Positions 27,508 through 35,509 of a DNA stretch of 64,000 nt are shown here, one piece after another. The position numbers and the translations under genes are program-made. Below the pieces are notes generated by a model. That model was not told the origin of the DNA and made no database searches. It saw only the letters and a list, made by a program, of their open reading frames with translations. Each line of letters starts with the position of its first letter. Position 1 is the first letter of the stretch. Source of the DNA: Homoserinimonas sp. OAct 916 (GTDB lineage: Bacteria; Actinomycetota; Actinomycetes; Actinomycetales; Microbacteriaceae); assembly GCF_003260275.1 (NCBI RefSeq), contig NZ_QJHB01000001.1, forward strand, positions 124,001 to 188,000, written 5' to 3'.

Positions 27508-27538
27508 CCAATCCGGAACGGCTGATGTTCCGAATGCC
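27508..27538 (+). promoter_or_regulatory. Candidate sigma-K promoter of dipZ-sigK-rskA
   Basis: CAATCC (27509-27514) and CCGAAT (27530-27535) are 15 bp apart, inside CCAATCCG ... CCGAATGCC. The -10 is identical to the mycobacterial sigma-K element. The start site would fall near 27543, downstream of the candidate ATGs at 27450, 27525 and 27534, so the His-rich upstream extension of DipZ would not be translated from it. Confidence 0.55.
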
Positions 27539-27554
27539 TCAGTACACCCACGAT

Positions 27555-27629
27555 CTGCACGTTCATTCCCCGCACGTTCACGCGCTGCCCGTTCATGCCC
27601 TGCACATTCGTGCCCTGCACACCCACGCC
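27555..27629 (+). repeat. Five degenerate 15-bp tandem repeats in the dipZ leader
   Basis: Five adjacent 15-bp units occupy exactly 75 bp: ctgcacgttcattcc, ccgcacgttcacgcg, ctgcccgttcatgcc, ctgcacattcgtgcc, ctgcacacccacgcc. The array ends one base before the AGGAGG ribosome-binding site of dipZ. In the dipZ frame the units encode a His-rich peptide with HVH, VHALPVHAL and HTHA. It is either leader RNA or a metal-binding N-terminal extension. Confidence 0.85.
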
Positions 27630-27641
27630 CAGGAGGCCCCC

Positions 27642-29354
27642 GTGTACCTGACCCTCGCCCTGATCGGATTCCTCGGTGGACTGATCACCGGAATCTCTCC
27701 CTGCATCCTGCCCGTGCTCCCCGTCATCTTCTTCTCCGGTGGGGTGCAGGGAGCGAACGGTTCTGACGCCCCGACTTCACGGTGGCGACCGTACCTGGTC
27801 ATCGGAGGCCTGGTCGCCAGCTTCAGCGTCTTCACCCTGGCGGGCTCCTTCCTCCTGACTCTGTTGAATCTCCCGCAGGATGTACTCCGGTACGCCGGAA
27901 TAGCGGTGCTGCTGCTGATCGGTGTCGGTCTGATCGTGCCGAAGTTCGAGGAGATCCTGGCGAAGCCGTTCTCCTGGATCCCGCAGAAGAGCGTCGGCAC
28001 CGACCGCGGCGGGTTCGTGCTCGGCCTCGCGCTCGGGCTTGTCTACGTGCCCTGCGCCGGGCCCGTCCTCGCCGCCATCACCGTTGCCGGCTCGACCGGG
28101 CGGATCGGCGTCGGAACCATTGTTCTGACGGCCACGTTCGCCATCGGCGCCGCGATCCCGCTGCTGATCTTCGCCCTCGCCGGTCGCGGCGTGGCGGGCC
28201 GGGTGAAGGCCTTTCGAAAGCATCAGGTGGGCATCCGCACGACCGGCGGCATCCTGATGATCGCCCTCGCCCTCGGGCTGGTCTTCAACCTGCCCCAGCT
28301 GCTGCAACGCCTGGTGCCCGACTACACCAGCAATCTGCAGAACCAGTTCACGACGTCGGAAGCCGCATCCCAGGCGCTCGATCTGGGCGGCCTCGTGAAC
28401 GACCAGAACAAAGACCTGTCGAAGTGCTCGAACGACGCGACCGCCCTCGCCGAATGCGGCACCGCCCCTGCCCTCACGGGCATCCAGTCGTGGTTCAACA
28501 CACCCAAAGACGCAGCACTCAGCCTCGAAAAGTTGAAGGGCAAGGTCGTTCTGGTCGACTTCTGGGCATACAGTTGCATCAACTGCCAGCGTTCGGTACC
28601 CCACATCGTCGCGTGGGACACGGCATACAAAGCCGCGGGGCTCGAGGTCATCGGCGTGCACTCCCCCGAGTACTCCTTCGAAAAAGTAGTTCCGAACGTC
28701 GTCTCTGGCGCCCAGGCACTTGGGATCACCTACCCGGTCGCCATCGACAACAATCTCTCGACCTGGACCAATTACCGCAACCGGTATTGGCCGGCGCACT
28801 ACCTGATCGATGCCAGCGGCACGGTGCGCAACATCCAGTTCGGCGAAGGCAACTACGCCGCGACCGAGTCGATGATCCGCGAGTTGCTGCTGGATGCGAA
28901 TCCGAATGTCTCCCTGCCAGCCGCCACCGAGGTGGCCGACACGACGCCCACCGCCGGCACCACCACACCGGAGACCTACCTCGGCACCACCAAGTCCGTC
29001 AACTTCGGCGGCACCGAAAAGTATTCGACGAAGACGACCGAGTTCGCCTATCCGGCTACGCTTGCCGCGAATTCCTACGCCCTCTCCGGCCGATACGCGC
29101 TGCAGTCCCAGTACATCGAACCGGAGGGCAAATCGGCCGGGATCAGGCTGAACTACACCGGGAATGAGGTGCGGGTGGTTCTCGGCGGCACCGGCACTCT
29201 GCACTACACGGTCAACGGGGGCACGCGAATGACGGTAAATGTCGAGGGCACCCCGCGCTCCTACCGCCTGCTGCAGACGGACGACGCACAGTCGGGAACC
29301 GTCGAGCTGGCTGTCGGCCCCGGCATCCAGGCCTATTCATTCACCTTCGGATGA
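27642..29354 (+). CDS. dipZ: DipZ: CcdA-type thiol transporter fused to an extracytoplasmic thioredoxin
   Basis: The 570-aa protein carries reducing power across the membrane to secreted proteins. An N-terminal CcdA/DsbD-like domain of six helices has the paired cysteines in TGISPCILPVLPV and VYVPCAGPVLA. A thioredoxin domain follows with active site WAYSCINCQRSVPH, then a C-terminal beta-rich domain (YLGTTKSVNFGG to end) typical of DipZ. GTG 27642 is chosen because AGGAGG lies 5 nt upstream; the open frame extends to 27450 through a repeat but lacks another site. It starts the dipZ-sigK-rskA operon. Confidence 0.9.
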   Translation: MYLTLALIGFLGGLITGISPCILPVLPVIFFSGGVQGANGSDAPTSRWRPYLVIGGLVASFSVFTLAGSFLLTLLNLPQDVLRYAGIAVLLLIGVGLIVPKFEEILAKPFSWIPQKSVGTDRGGFVLGLALGLVYVPCAGPVLAAITVAGSTGRIGVGTIVLTATFAIGAAIPLLIFALAGRGVAGRVKAFRKHQVGIRTTGGILMIALALGLVFNLPQLLQRLVPDYTSNLQNQFTTSEAASQALDLGGLVNDQNKDLSKCSNDATALAECGTAPALTGIQSWFNTPKDAALSLEKLKGKVVLVDFWAYSCINCQRSVPHIVAWDTAYKAAGLEVIGVHSPEYSFEKVVPNVVSGAQALGITYPVAIDNNLSTWTNYRNRYWPAHYLIDASGTVRNIQFGEGNYAATESMIRELLLDANPNVSLPAATEVADTTPTAGTTTPETYLGTTKSVNFGGTEKYSTKTTEFAYPATLAANSYALSGRYALQSQYIEPEGKSAGIRLNYTGNEVRVVLGGTGTLHYTVNGGTRMTVNVEGTPRSYRLLQTDDAQSGTVELAVGPGIQAYSFTFG

Positions 29355-29393
29355 ATGGGGGAAAGCACGTCTGGTATCTGTCATGCTTGGCAG

Positions 29394-29978
29394 ATGCCAG
29401 ATGTGCGACCGGAGCGGCCAGACGAGTCCGCCGCGGGCGCCGAAGCCCAATTGCTCGGGCAGGTCAGCGGTGGGGACCAGGACGCGTTCGGCGAACTGTA
29501 CGATCGTTTCGCGCCCCGGGTGCTCGGTCTCGTACGCCGACTGCTGCTCGACCACGCACAGGCCGAAGAGGTCACCCAAGAGGTATTCCTCGAAGTGTGG
29601 CAATCCGCTGGCCGCTTTGATCCGAATAAGGGAAGAGGGGCCACGTGGATCATGACCATGGCCCACAGGCGTGCGATCGACCGGATACGGTCGGCGCAGG
29701 CCAGCCGCAACCGGGACACGCGGGTAGGCATCCGCGACCTGGAGCCCGGTTATGACGAGGTGGCAGAGAATGTTGAAGTAGTCATCGAACACGAAAGGGT
29801 GAAAGCCGCAATGGCCAGACTCAGCGAGGCGCAGCGCCAGGCCGTGAGCCTTGCCTACTACGGCGGGCTGACCCACAGCGAGATCGCGGCAGAGATCGAA
29901 GCCCCGATCGGCACCGTGAAGACACGACTTCGTGACGGAATGATCCGGCTCAGAGACGACCTGGGGGTGACGTCGTGA
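29394..29978 (+). CDS. sigK: ECF RNA polymerase sigma factor, sigma-K type
   Basis: The 194-aa protein has sigma region 2 (FGELYDRFAPRVLGLV, EEVTQEVFLEVWQSAGRFD, then TMAHRRAIDRIR typical of sigma-K) and region 4 (LSEAQRQAVSLAYYGG, HSEIAAEIEAPIGTVKTRLRDG). It directs transcription of a small secreted-protein regulon and is held inactive by the membrane anti-sigma factor encoded next. ATG 29394 gives the usual length; ATG 29355, directly after the dipZ stop, is an alternative with 13 more residues. Its own mRNA probably comes from the promoter ahead of dipZ. Confidence 0.9.
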   Translation: MPDVRPERPDESAAGAEAQLLGQVSGGDQDAFGELYDRFAPRVLGLVRRLLLDHAQAEEVTQEVFLEVWQSAGRFDPNKGRGATWIMTMAHRRAIDRIRSAQASRNRDTRVGIRDLEPGYDEVAENVEVVIEHERVKAAMARLSEAQRQAVSLAYYGGLTHSEIAAEIEAPIGTVKTRLRDGMIRLRDDLGVTS

Positions 29979-30853
29979 ACGACCGGAATGACCCCATCGA
30001 CGCCCCGCACCCTTCGCTGCTGGCGGCCGGCTACGCGCTCGGAACGCTCACCCTGGAAGAGATCGCCGCCTACGAGGCGTTCCTGGCCGGTTCGCCCGAC
30101 GCCCGCATCGACGCCGCTGCCCATGAACAGACTGCCGTGGCACTCGGGCTGGACGCGGCACCGGTGGAACCTCGTCCGGAGCTGAAGGCCAACCTGATGG
30201 CCTTGATCCAGACGACCCCCCAGGAGGCTCCGGCCGACAACTCCTCGCACGCCGCCCCCGCAGCATCCGTGACGACGATCCCGGTTCTCGCCGACCGGCC
30301 CGCGGCGCCGCACGCAGCTGTCGACGAGAACGTCGTGGACCCTGGCGGGACCACCGGTCACCGAAGCGCCGCACAAACGAAGGCGCGCACCCGCTGGTTC
30401 ACCCGTCCGGTCGCCGTACTGACTGCGGCCGCCGCCGCCGCCGCTCTTTTCTTCGGCGGCGCGCTCGTCGGGCAGTCACTCGGCAGCACGCCGGCACCCG
30501 AAGTGCAGCAGGCCAGCGCCCTCGCCCAGATCACCTCGGCGTCGGATGCGCAGCGAGCGAGCGCCGCCGTCACCGACGGCGGAACCGCGACGCTCGTCTG
30601 GTCGCTGGAGCTCGGCAAGTCGGCCATCCTCGTCGACGGTTTGGGCGCCCTGCCCCCCGACAAGACCTACGAACTGTGGTACATGCGGGGCGATGCCGCC
30701 CATCCGGCAGGAACGATGGATTCCTCCGGCACGGTCACCTGGCGGGTGCTCGACGGCACCATGCAGGCCGGCGACACGGTCGGAATCACCGTCGAACCCG
30801 CGGGTGGATCCTCGCAACCGACCACGACTCCGCTGGTGGCCATCGCCAGCTGA
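29975..30853 (+). CDS. rskA: RskA-type membrane anti-sigma factor
   Basis: The 292-aa protein begins at GTG 29975, overlapping the sigK stop (GTGA). The N-terminal part (LLAAGYALGTLTLEEIAAYEAFLAGS as family pattern, residues 15-40) is the sigma-binding anti-sigma domain; a single membrane helix lies at about residues 146-168 (VAVLTAAAAAAALFFGGALV); the outer part is the RskA domain (LPPDKTYELWYMRGD, TVGITVEPAGGS). It binds sigma-K and is expected to be released by regulated intramembrane proteolysis. The residues 85-140 form a longer linker than in mycobacteria. Confidence 0.88.
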   Translation: MNDRNDPIDAPHPSLLAAGYALGTLTLEEIAAYEAFLAGSPDARIDAAAHEQTAVALGLDAAPVEPRPELKANLMALIQTTPQEAPADNSSHAAPAASVTTIPVLADRPAAPHAAVDENVVDPGGTTGHRSAAQTKARTRWFTRPVAVLTAAAAAAALFFGGALVGQSLGSTPAPEVQQASALAQITSASDAQRASAAVTDGGTATLVWSLELGKSAILVDGLGALPPDKTYELWYMRGDAAHPAGTMDSSGTVTWRVLDGTMQAGDTVGITVEPAGGSSQPTTTPLVAIAS

Positions 30854-30877
30854 CCCGGTCGTCGGCGCGGTGGAGCG

Positions 30878-30925
30878 TCAGTGCCTGAGCTGGTCAGTGC
30901 CTGAGCTGGTCAGTATTTGAGCTGG
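30878..30925. repeat. 16-bp tandem repeat abutting the rsrA stop codon
   Basis: Three units of tcagtgcctgagctgg (30878-30893, 30894-30909, 30910-30925; the third differs at three bases) end exactly where the rsrA stop codon (30926-30928, tca on the plus strand) begins. Each unit opens with the same tcagt as the end of rsrA. It fills the gap between convergent rskA and rsrA. The arrangement repeats what is seen at the end of ung. Confidence 0.9.
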
Positions 30926-31162
30926 TCAGTGGGTGGACTGGATGGCTCGCAGCTTGGCGAGCACCTGCGCACGCAGGTCTTCCGGCGCGGTCTCCTTGCA
31001 GGCCCGCTGCACGGCCTCCATCATCACGACGCCCACGTGGTGCTCACTCTCACAGTCATCACAATGAGCCATGTGGTCCCTGATGTCGGCAACGTCTTCA
31101 GCACACAACTCGTTGTGCAGATACTCCTCGAGCTCGGAACGAGCCTTTTCACAGTCCGTCAC
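30926..31162 (-). CDS. rsrA: Zinc-binding anti-sigma factor (RsrA/RshA type)
   Basis: The 78-aa protein is a ZAS-family anti-sigma factor. The zinc/thiol site is His30-x3-Cys34-x2-Cys37 in [11 protein letters not shown], with an additional Cys4 near the N-terminus (and Cys20). Oxidation forms a disulfide, releases zinc and frees sigma-R to switch on thiol-stress genes, including mycothiol and thioredoxin functions. ATG 31162 overlaps the sigR stop by four bases, giving coupled, near-equimolar synthesis. The length is slightly shorter than Streptomyces RsrA. Confidence 0.9.
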   Translation of the reverse strand: MTDCEKARSELEEYLHNELCAEDVADIRDHMAHCDDCESEHHVGVVMMEAVQRACKETAPEDLRAQVLAKLRAIQSTH

Positions 31163-31845
31163 GATGCGCTCCCGTTCGCGGGTACAGAGCCGATTCCGCG
31201 CTCCTGGGCATACTCCCCCAGCAATTCACGCAACATCCGCCTGCCGCGGTGCAGGCGGCTCATCACGGTGCCCACCGGGGTCTTCATGATCTCGGCAATC
31301 TCCTGGTAGGAGAAACCCTCCACATCGGCGAAGTACACGGCAAGCCTGAAGTCTTCGGGGATCGACTGCAGTGCGTCCTTGACTGTCGAATCGGGAAGGT
31401 GGTCGATGGCCTCGGCCTCGGCCGAACGGCTTGCCGTGGCGGTGCGGCTGGTGGCGCCGCCCATCTGCCAGTCCTCGAGTTCGTCGATGGTGCCCTGGAA
31501 CGGTTCGCGCTGCTTCTTGCGGTAACTGTTGATGAACGTGTTGGTGAGGATCCGATACAGCCAGGCCTTGAGGTTCGTGCCCTGCTGGAACGAGTCGAAG
31601 GCGGAGAACGCCTTCACGAAGGTCTCCTGCACCAAGTCCTGTGCGTCGGCGGGGTTACGCGTCATCCGCAGGGCTGCGCCGTACAACTGGTCGATGAACG
31701 GCATCGCCTGCTCTTCGAACAGCGCCCTGTTGTCCGGCTTCTCGGTAGTCATCACAGGAGATTCTACGCTGTACACCGGGCGCGGGTTCCACGACAGCGC
31801 ACCCTCTGGCGCCGGTGCCTCGAGAAGCGCACTGCCTACTGTCAC
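31159..31845 (-). CDS. sigR: ECF sigma factor of the thiol/oxidative-stress response (SigR/SigH)
   Basis: The 228-aa product has region 2 ([56 protein letters not shown]) and region 4 ([40 protein letters not shown]), closely matching actinobacterial sigma-R/H. GTG 31845 has GGAGGG 8 nt upstream; an internal ATG at 31752 would give 197 aa, the size of the short form in Streptomyces, where a longer unstable isoform also exists. Both forms may be made. The anti-sigma gene follows with overlap and a sigma-R-type promoter lies 57 bp upstream. Confidence 0.92.
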   Translation of the reverse strand: MTVGSALLEAPAPEGALSWNPRPVYSVESPVMTTEKPDNRALFEEQAMPFIDQLYGAALRMTRNPADAQDLVQETFVKAFSAFDSFQQGTNLKAWLYRILTNTFINSYRKKQREPFQGTIDELEDWQMGGATSRTATASRSAEAEAIDHLPDSTVKDALQSIPEDFRLAVYFADVEGFSYQEIAEIMKTPVGTVMSRLHRGRRMLRELLGEYAQERGIGSVPANGSAS

Positions 31846-31901
31846 TGATGAATCCCTCCGCGTATCTTCGCGTCATTCAGCAAACGCCGATACTCTGGAT
31901 C

Positions 31902-31926
31902 AACAATGCTGATCTCCAAATATTCC
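31902..31926 (-). promoter_or_regulatory. Candidate sigma-R autoregulatory promoter of sigR
   Basis: On the minus strand GGAAT (31926-31922) and GTT (31904-31902) are separated by 17 nt, matching the sigma-R/sigma-H consensus GGAAT-N18-GTT to within one base of spacing. The start site would be near 31895, about 50 nt before GTG 31845. The element overlaps the first 21 bases of the divergent aroA gene. Confidence 0.65.
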
Positions 31927-33258
31927 CAGCCGGAATTCAATCCATACCAAGACGACTCCCCCGAGACGGACGATGCGGCGTGGCCCGCACCCCAGCCGCA
32001 CGGCGACCTTTCGGCACACCTCACCCTGCCCGGGTCGAAGTCGTTGACCAACCGCGAGCTGGTGCTCGCGGCTCTCGCTGACGGCCCTTCGCTGATCCGA
32101 AGCCCGTTGCATTCGAACGACACCACCAACATGGTGCACGCACTGCGCTCCCTCGGAACCACCATCACCGATCAGCCAGGCAACTCCGCGTTCGGGGCAG
32201 ACTGGCTGGTCACCCCGGCCGAGGAACTGCTCGGCTCGACCACGGTGGACTGCGGCCTGGCCGGAACCGTGATGCGGTTCGTTCCGCCGTTGGCCGGTCT
32301 CGCCCTCGGGCCGACCATGTTCGACGCCGATCCTTCCGCCCGCACCCGCCCGATGTCGACCATGATCGACTCGCTGCGCGCGCTGGGCGTCGACATCAAC
32401 GACGACGCCCAGGGCACGTTGCCCTTCACCGTGCACGGCTACGGCCGAGTCTCAGGCGGAACCGTGACGATCGACGCCTCTGCATCGAGCCAGTTCGTTT
32501 CAGGGCTCCTCCTGGTCGCCCCCAGGTTCGAGAAAGGCCTGCACCTCATCCACTCCGGCGGCAGGCTGCCCAGCATGCCGCACATCGAGATGACCATCGC
32601 CACCTTGGCCGCCCGCGGGGTGAACGTTGCCTCGCCTTCGATCGGTGAATGGGTGGTGGAGCCCGGCCCGATTGCCGCACGTGACCTGGACATGGAACCC
32701 GACCTTTCGAACGCAGCACCGTTCCTTGCGGCGGCCGTCGTGGCCGGCGGCAGTGTGACCATCGCCGGCTGGCCGGCTGAGACGACGCAGGTGGGCGACC
32801 ACCTGGCCGAACTGCTGCCGTTGTTCGGGGCCACCGCCAGCCGTGAAGGCGACAGGTTGACGGTCACCGGCGGCCAGGGCATCCACGGGGTTGACCTCGA
32901 CCTGACCCTCGGAGGCGAACTGGCGCCCGCGTTGGTCGCCATCGCCTGTTTCGCCGACTCCCCGAGCACCTTCACCGGGATCGGGCACATCCGCAATCAC
33001 GAAACCGACCGGCTCGCCTCACTGGCAGCCGAGATCAACGCTTTGGGCGGCAACGTCACGGAACTCGAGGACGGCCTGCGCATCGACCCGCAACCGCTGT
33101 CCGCCGGGCTGTGGCACACCTATGACGACCACCGCATGGCCACCGCCGGTGCGGTGATCGGGTTGCGCGTGCCGGGGCTGGAGATCGAGAACGTCGAAAC
33201 CACCGCGAAGACGCTCCCCCAGTTCACCGAGCTGTGGCAGGACATGCTGGGTCGCTAG
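31906..33258 (+). CDS. aroA: 3-phosphoshikimate 1-carboxyvinyltransferase (EPSP synthase)
   Basis: The 450-aa enzyme joins PEP and shikimate-3-phosphate in aromatic amino-acid synthesis. Motifs: LTLPGSKSLTNRELVLAALA near the N-terminus, AGTVMRFVPPLA (substrate site), SSQFVSGLLL, and the C-terminal DDHRMATAGAVIGL. Length is typical. ATG 31906 leaves a 60-bp gap to the divergent sigR start and has no strong ribosome-binding site; the first 30 residues precede the conserved core. The sigma-R promoter of the opposite gene overlaps its 5' end, so the two may interfere. Confidence 0.94.
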   Translation: MLISKYSQPEFNPYQDDSPETDDAAWPAPQPHGDLSAHLTLPGSKSLTNRELVLAALADGPSLIRSPLHSNDTTNMVHALRSLGTTITDQPGNSAFGADWLVTPAEELLGSTTVDCGLAGTVMRFVPPLAGLALGPTMFDADPSARTRPMSTMIDSLRALGVDINDDAQGTLPFTVHGYGRVSGGTVTIDASASSQFVSGLLLVAPRFEKGLHLIHSGGRLPSMPHIEMTIATLAARGVNVASPSIGEWVVEPGPIAARDLDMEPDLSNAAPFLAAAVVAGGSVTIAGWPAETTQVGDHLAELLPLFGATASREGDRLTVTGGQGIHGVDLDLTLGGELAPALVAIACFADSPSTFTGIGHIRNHETDRLASLAAEINALGGNVTELEDGLRIDPQPLSAGLWHTYDDHRMATAGAVIGLRVPGLEIENVETTAKTLPQFTELWQDMLGR

Positions 33259-33263
33259 TCTTC

Positions 33264-34301
33264 ATGAGCTGGTGGGCGCCGGAGGCGGACGATGACGACG
33301 AATGGGATGAGTCCGATGTTCGGGTGCGACCGAGCAAACGCGGCACCCGCCCTCGAACCAAGACGCGGCCCGGGCACGACGACGCCCGCGTCGGGCGGGT
33401 GTTCGGGGTGGACCGAGGACGCTATGCCGTGCTACTCGACGAAGATGGGCCCGACGAGCGCGAGGTGACCTGCACCCGTGCACGGGAACTCCGGCGCCAG
33501 GCGATCGTCAACGGTGACCGGGTGCGCGTCGTCGGAGACACCACCGGAGACGAGGGCAGCCTGGCCCGGATCGTGAGTATCGAGCCGCGCAGCACCCTGC
33601 TGCGCCGAAGTGCCGACGACACCGACCAGGTGGAGCGCGTGATCGTCGCCAACGCCGACCAGATGCTGATCGTGGTGGCCGCAGCTGACCCGGAGCCGCG
33701 CATCCGCCTCGTCGACCGGTATCTGGTCGCCGCCTACGATGCCCGCATCACACCGATCCTGGTGGTCACCAAGACCGACTTGGCCGATCCGACCGAGTTT
33801 CTCCACAATTTCGCCGGCCTCGACCTGACGATCTTCACAAGCGGCGAGCAGGAGATGCCGCTCGCTCGCATCACCGCTGCGTTGATCGGCCACAACACGG
33901 TTGCGGTCGGCCACTCGGGCGTGGGCAAGTCGACCCTGGTGAACGCTCTTGTGCCCGATGCGCATCGGGCGATCGGCGCCGTGAACCAGGTGACGGGGCG
34001 CGGACGACACACCTCCAGTTCCACTGTGTCGCTGCGGGTGCGCGGGGCCGGCGGCAGTGGCTGGATCATCGACACCCCCGGGGTGCGTTCCTTCGGCCTC
34101 GGCCACATCAATACCGACAGCATTCTTGCCTCGTTCACTGACCTCGCCCGCGTGGCCGAGCGGTGCCCGCGCGGCTGCACGCACCTGCCCGACTCGCCGG
34201 ATTGCGCCATCATCGAGGCTGTTGCCGCCGGCGACCTCGGCGATACCGGCGCGAGCCGCCTGGACTCGCTTCAGCGCCTGCTGGCCACCTTCTCCACCTG
34301 A
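33264..34301 (+). CDS. rsgA: Ribosome small-subunit-dependent GTPase A
   Basis: The 345-aa protein helps mature the 30S subunit. It has an N-terminal OB-fold (ARVGRVFGVDRGRYAVLL), a circularly permuted GTPase with G4 VVTKTDLAD before G1 GHSGVGKST and G3 DTPGVRSFG, and a C-terminal zinc knuckle (CPRGCTHLPDSPDC). The switch segment is NQVTGRGRHTSSS. ATG 33264 starts 5 bp after the aroA stop, so it is co-transcribed with aroA, a linkage seen in many actinobacteria. Confidence 0.92.
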   Translation: MSWWAPEADDDDEWDESDVRVRPSKRGTRPRTKTRPGHDDARVGRVFGVDRGRYAVLLDEDGPDEREVTCTRARELRRQAIVNGDRVRVVGDTTGDEGSLARIVSIEPRSTLLRRSADDTDQVERVIVANADQMLIVVAAADPEPRIRLVDRYLVAAYDARITPILVVTKTDLADPTEFLHNFAGLDLTIFTSGEQEMPLARITAALIGHNTVAVGHSGVGKSTLVNALVPDAHRAIGAVNQVTGRGRHTSSSTVSLRVRGAGGSGWIIDTPGVRSFGLGHINTDSILASFTDLARVAERCPRGCTHLPDSPDCAIIEAVAAGDLGDTGASRLDSLQRLLATFST

Positions 34302-34314
34302 GACGCACAGGTGG
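34294..34314 (+). terminator. Small hairpin at the rsgA stop
   Basis: CCACCTG (34294-34300) pairs with CAGGTGG (34308-34314) across a 7-nt loop, enclosing the end of the rsgA stop codon. No T-run follows. It may attenuate read-through into bcp, which has its own possible -10 (TACGAT, ending 6 nt before the bcp ATG). Confidence 0.35.
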
Positions 34315-34361
34315 CAGGGGCGCACGGGGGTGAACAGCGGAGTGCTGGCTACGATAGGGGC

Positions 34362-34844
34362 ATGTCCCAGAACCCCTCCCGGCTGGAAGCCGGCACCGTT
34401 GCCCCCAATTTCACCCTGCCCGACCAGGACGGCACGAATGTGTCGCTGTCTGACTTCGCCGGCCAGAGGGTTGTCGTCTACTTCTACCCGGCTGCGATGA
34501 CACCCGGATGCACCACCCAGGCGTGCGACTTCCGCGACAGCCTTGGCTCGCTCGCCGCCGCCGGCTACCAGGTGCTCGGCATCTCCAAGGACGACCCCGC
34601 GACGCTCAAGAAGTTCCAGGAGAAGGAGTCACTCACCTTTCCCCTGTTGAGCGATCAGGACCTGAGCGTGCACAAGGCCTACGGAGCCTGGGGCGAGAAG
34701 TCGCTCTATGGCAAGACCGTTGTGGGAGTCATCCGCTCGACCGTCGTCGTGGCCGAGGACGGCACGATCACGCTGGGGTGGTACAACGTGAAAGCCACCG
34801 GACACGTCGCCTCCCTGCGAAAGAAACTCGGGTTGGACAGCTGA
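34362..34844 (+). CDS. bcp: Thioredoxin-dependent peroxiredoxin (BCP/PrxQ)
   Basis: The 160-aa peroxidase reduces hydroperoxides in the cytoplasm. The peroxidatic Cys is in MTPGCTTQACDFRD, which also holds the second Cys five residues on, the PrxQ resolving position. FYPAAMTPG, GISKDDPATLKKFQ and FPLLSDQDLSVHKAYG are family motifs. ATG 34362 is preceded by AGGGG at a short distance; TACGAT before it could be a -10 for a leaderless transcript. It ends 19 bp from a convergent gene. Confidence 0.92.
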   Translation: MSQNPSRLEAGTVAPNFTLPDQDGTNVSLSDFAGQRVVVYFYPAAMTPGCTTQACDFRDSLGSLAAAGYQVLGISKDDPATLKKFQEKESLTFPLLSDQDLSVHKAYGAWGEKSLYGKTVVGVIRSTVVVAEDGTITLGWYNVKATGHVASLRKKLGLDS

Positions 34845-34863
34845 TTCGGCCCACCACGACCGC

Positions 34864-35298
34864 TCAGGTTCGGCGCGGATAGACCGAGGGGATCAGAAGC
34901 AGCACGATCACTGCGACCGCCGGCACCAGCAGTGCCCAGCCGATGTCCGGCCGTGCGCCGGCACCCTGGAAGCTTCCGACCGCCACCGCGAATTGCAGGA
35001 TCTGCCAGGTGAACGCGGCAGCGCGCACCCATCCCTTCCGCTTGATCGCGTTCACCGCGATCGCGGTCACCCAGACGGCAGCGATCCCGACCACGACGAT
35101 CAATCCGAGCGCTGCCGGGTAGGAGACGGGCCGCTCGGTGACCAGCTCAACCAGCAGCCAACCCAACACGGTCAGCATCAGCAGCGCTTCGGCGAAAAGC
35201 AGCGCCACCAAGAGAATGAACCCCCTGGATGCCGGCTCGGAACTCGTCGACGAGGGGCCGCCGGGCGCCTCGCCGGCCGCACGATCTGAGTTACTCAC
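34864..35298 (-). CDS. Small four-helix membrane protein of unknown function
   Basis: The 144-aa product has about four hydrophobic segments (FILLVALLFAEALLMLTVLGWLL split region 28-50, ALGLIVVVGIAAVWVTAIA, AAFTWQILQFAVAVG, GWALLVPAVAVIVLLLIP). A polar N-terminus of about 25 residues precedes them. No enzymatic motif. Similar short membrane proteins are common near bcp or whiB genes in Microbacteriaceae, without known function. GTG 35298 is chosen by composition; ATG 35349 would add 17 polar residues. Confidence 0.6.
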   Translation of the reverse strand: MSNSDRAAGEAPGGPSSTSSEPASRGFILLVALLFAEALLMLTVLGWLLVELVTERPVSYPAALGLIVVVGIAAVWVTAIAVNAIKRKGWVRAAAFTWQILQFAVAVGSFQGAGARPDIGWALLVPAVAVIVLLLIPSVYPRRT

Positions 35299-35509
35299 AG
35301 GTCTATCCCATACAAAGCTATTGATTTGCCGCCAGCACTGTGAAACCATACTTGAGGTGGTGTCTGCCCCTCACGCGGCGGTGAGAAGATGCCAGCCACC
35401 TGAATTCTAGTTCACACCGGGCACACGCTCGGTCCGTGGACTGCGGCGCGACAGGTTCACTGACTTGTTTGCCGCACCGTCATGCAACAAATCACAAAGG
35501 AGCACAACT

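Noticed and set aside
27450-27641. N-terminal His-rich extension of DipZ
   Set aside because: Not accepted as coding because AGGAGG precedes GTG 27642 and the predicted start site lies downstream of the earlier starts; kept as a finding.
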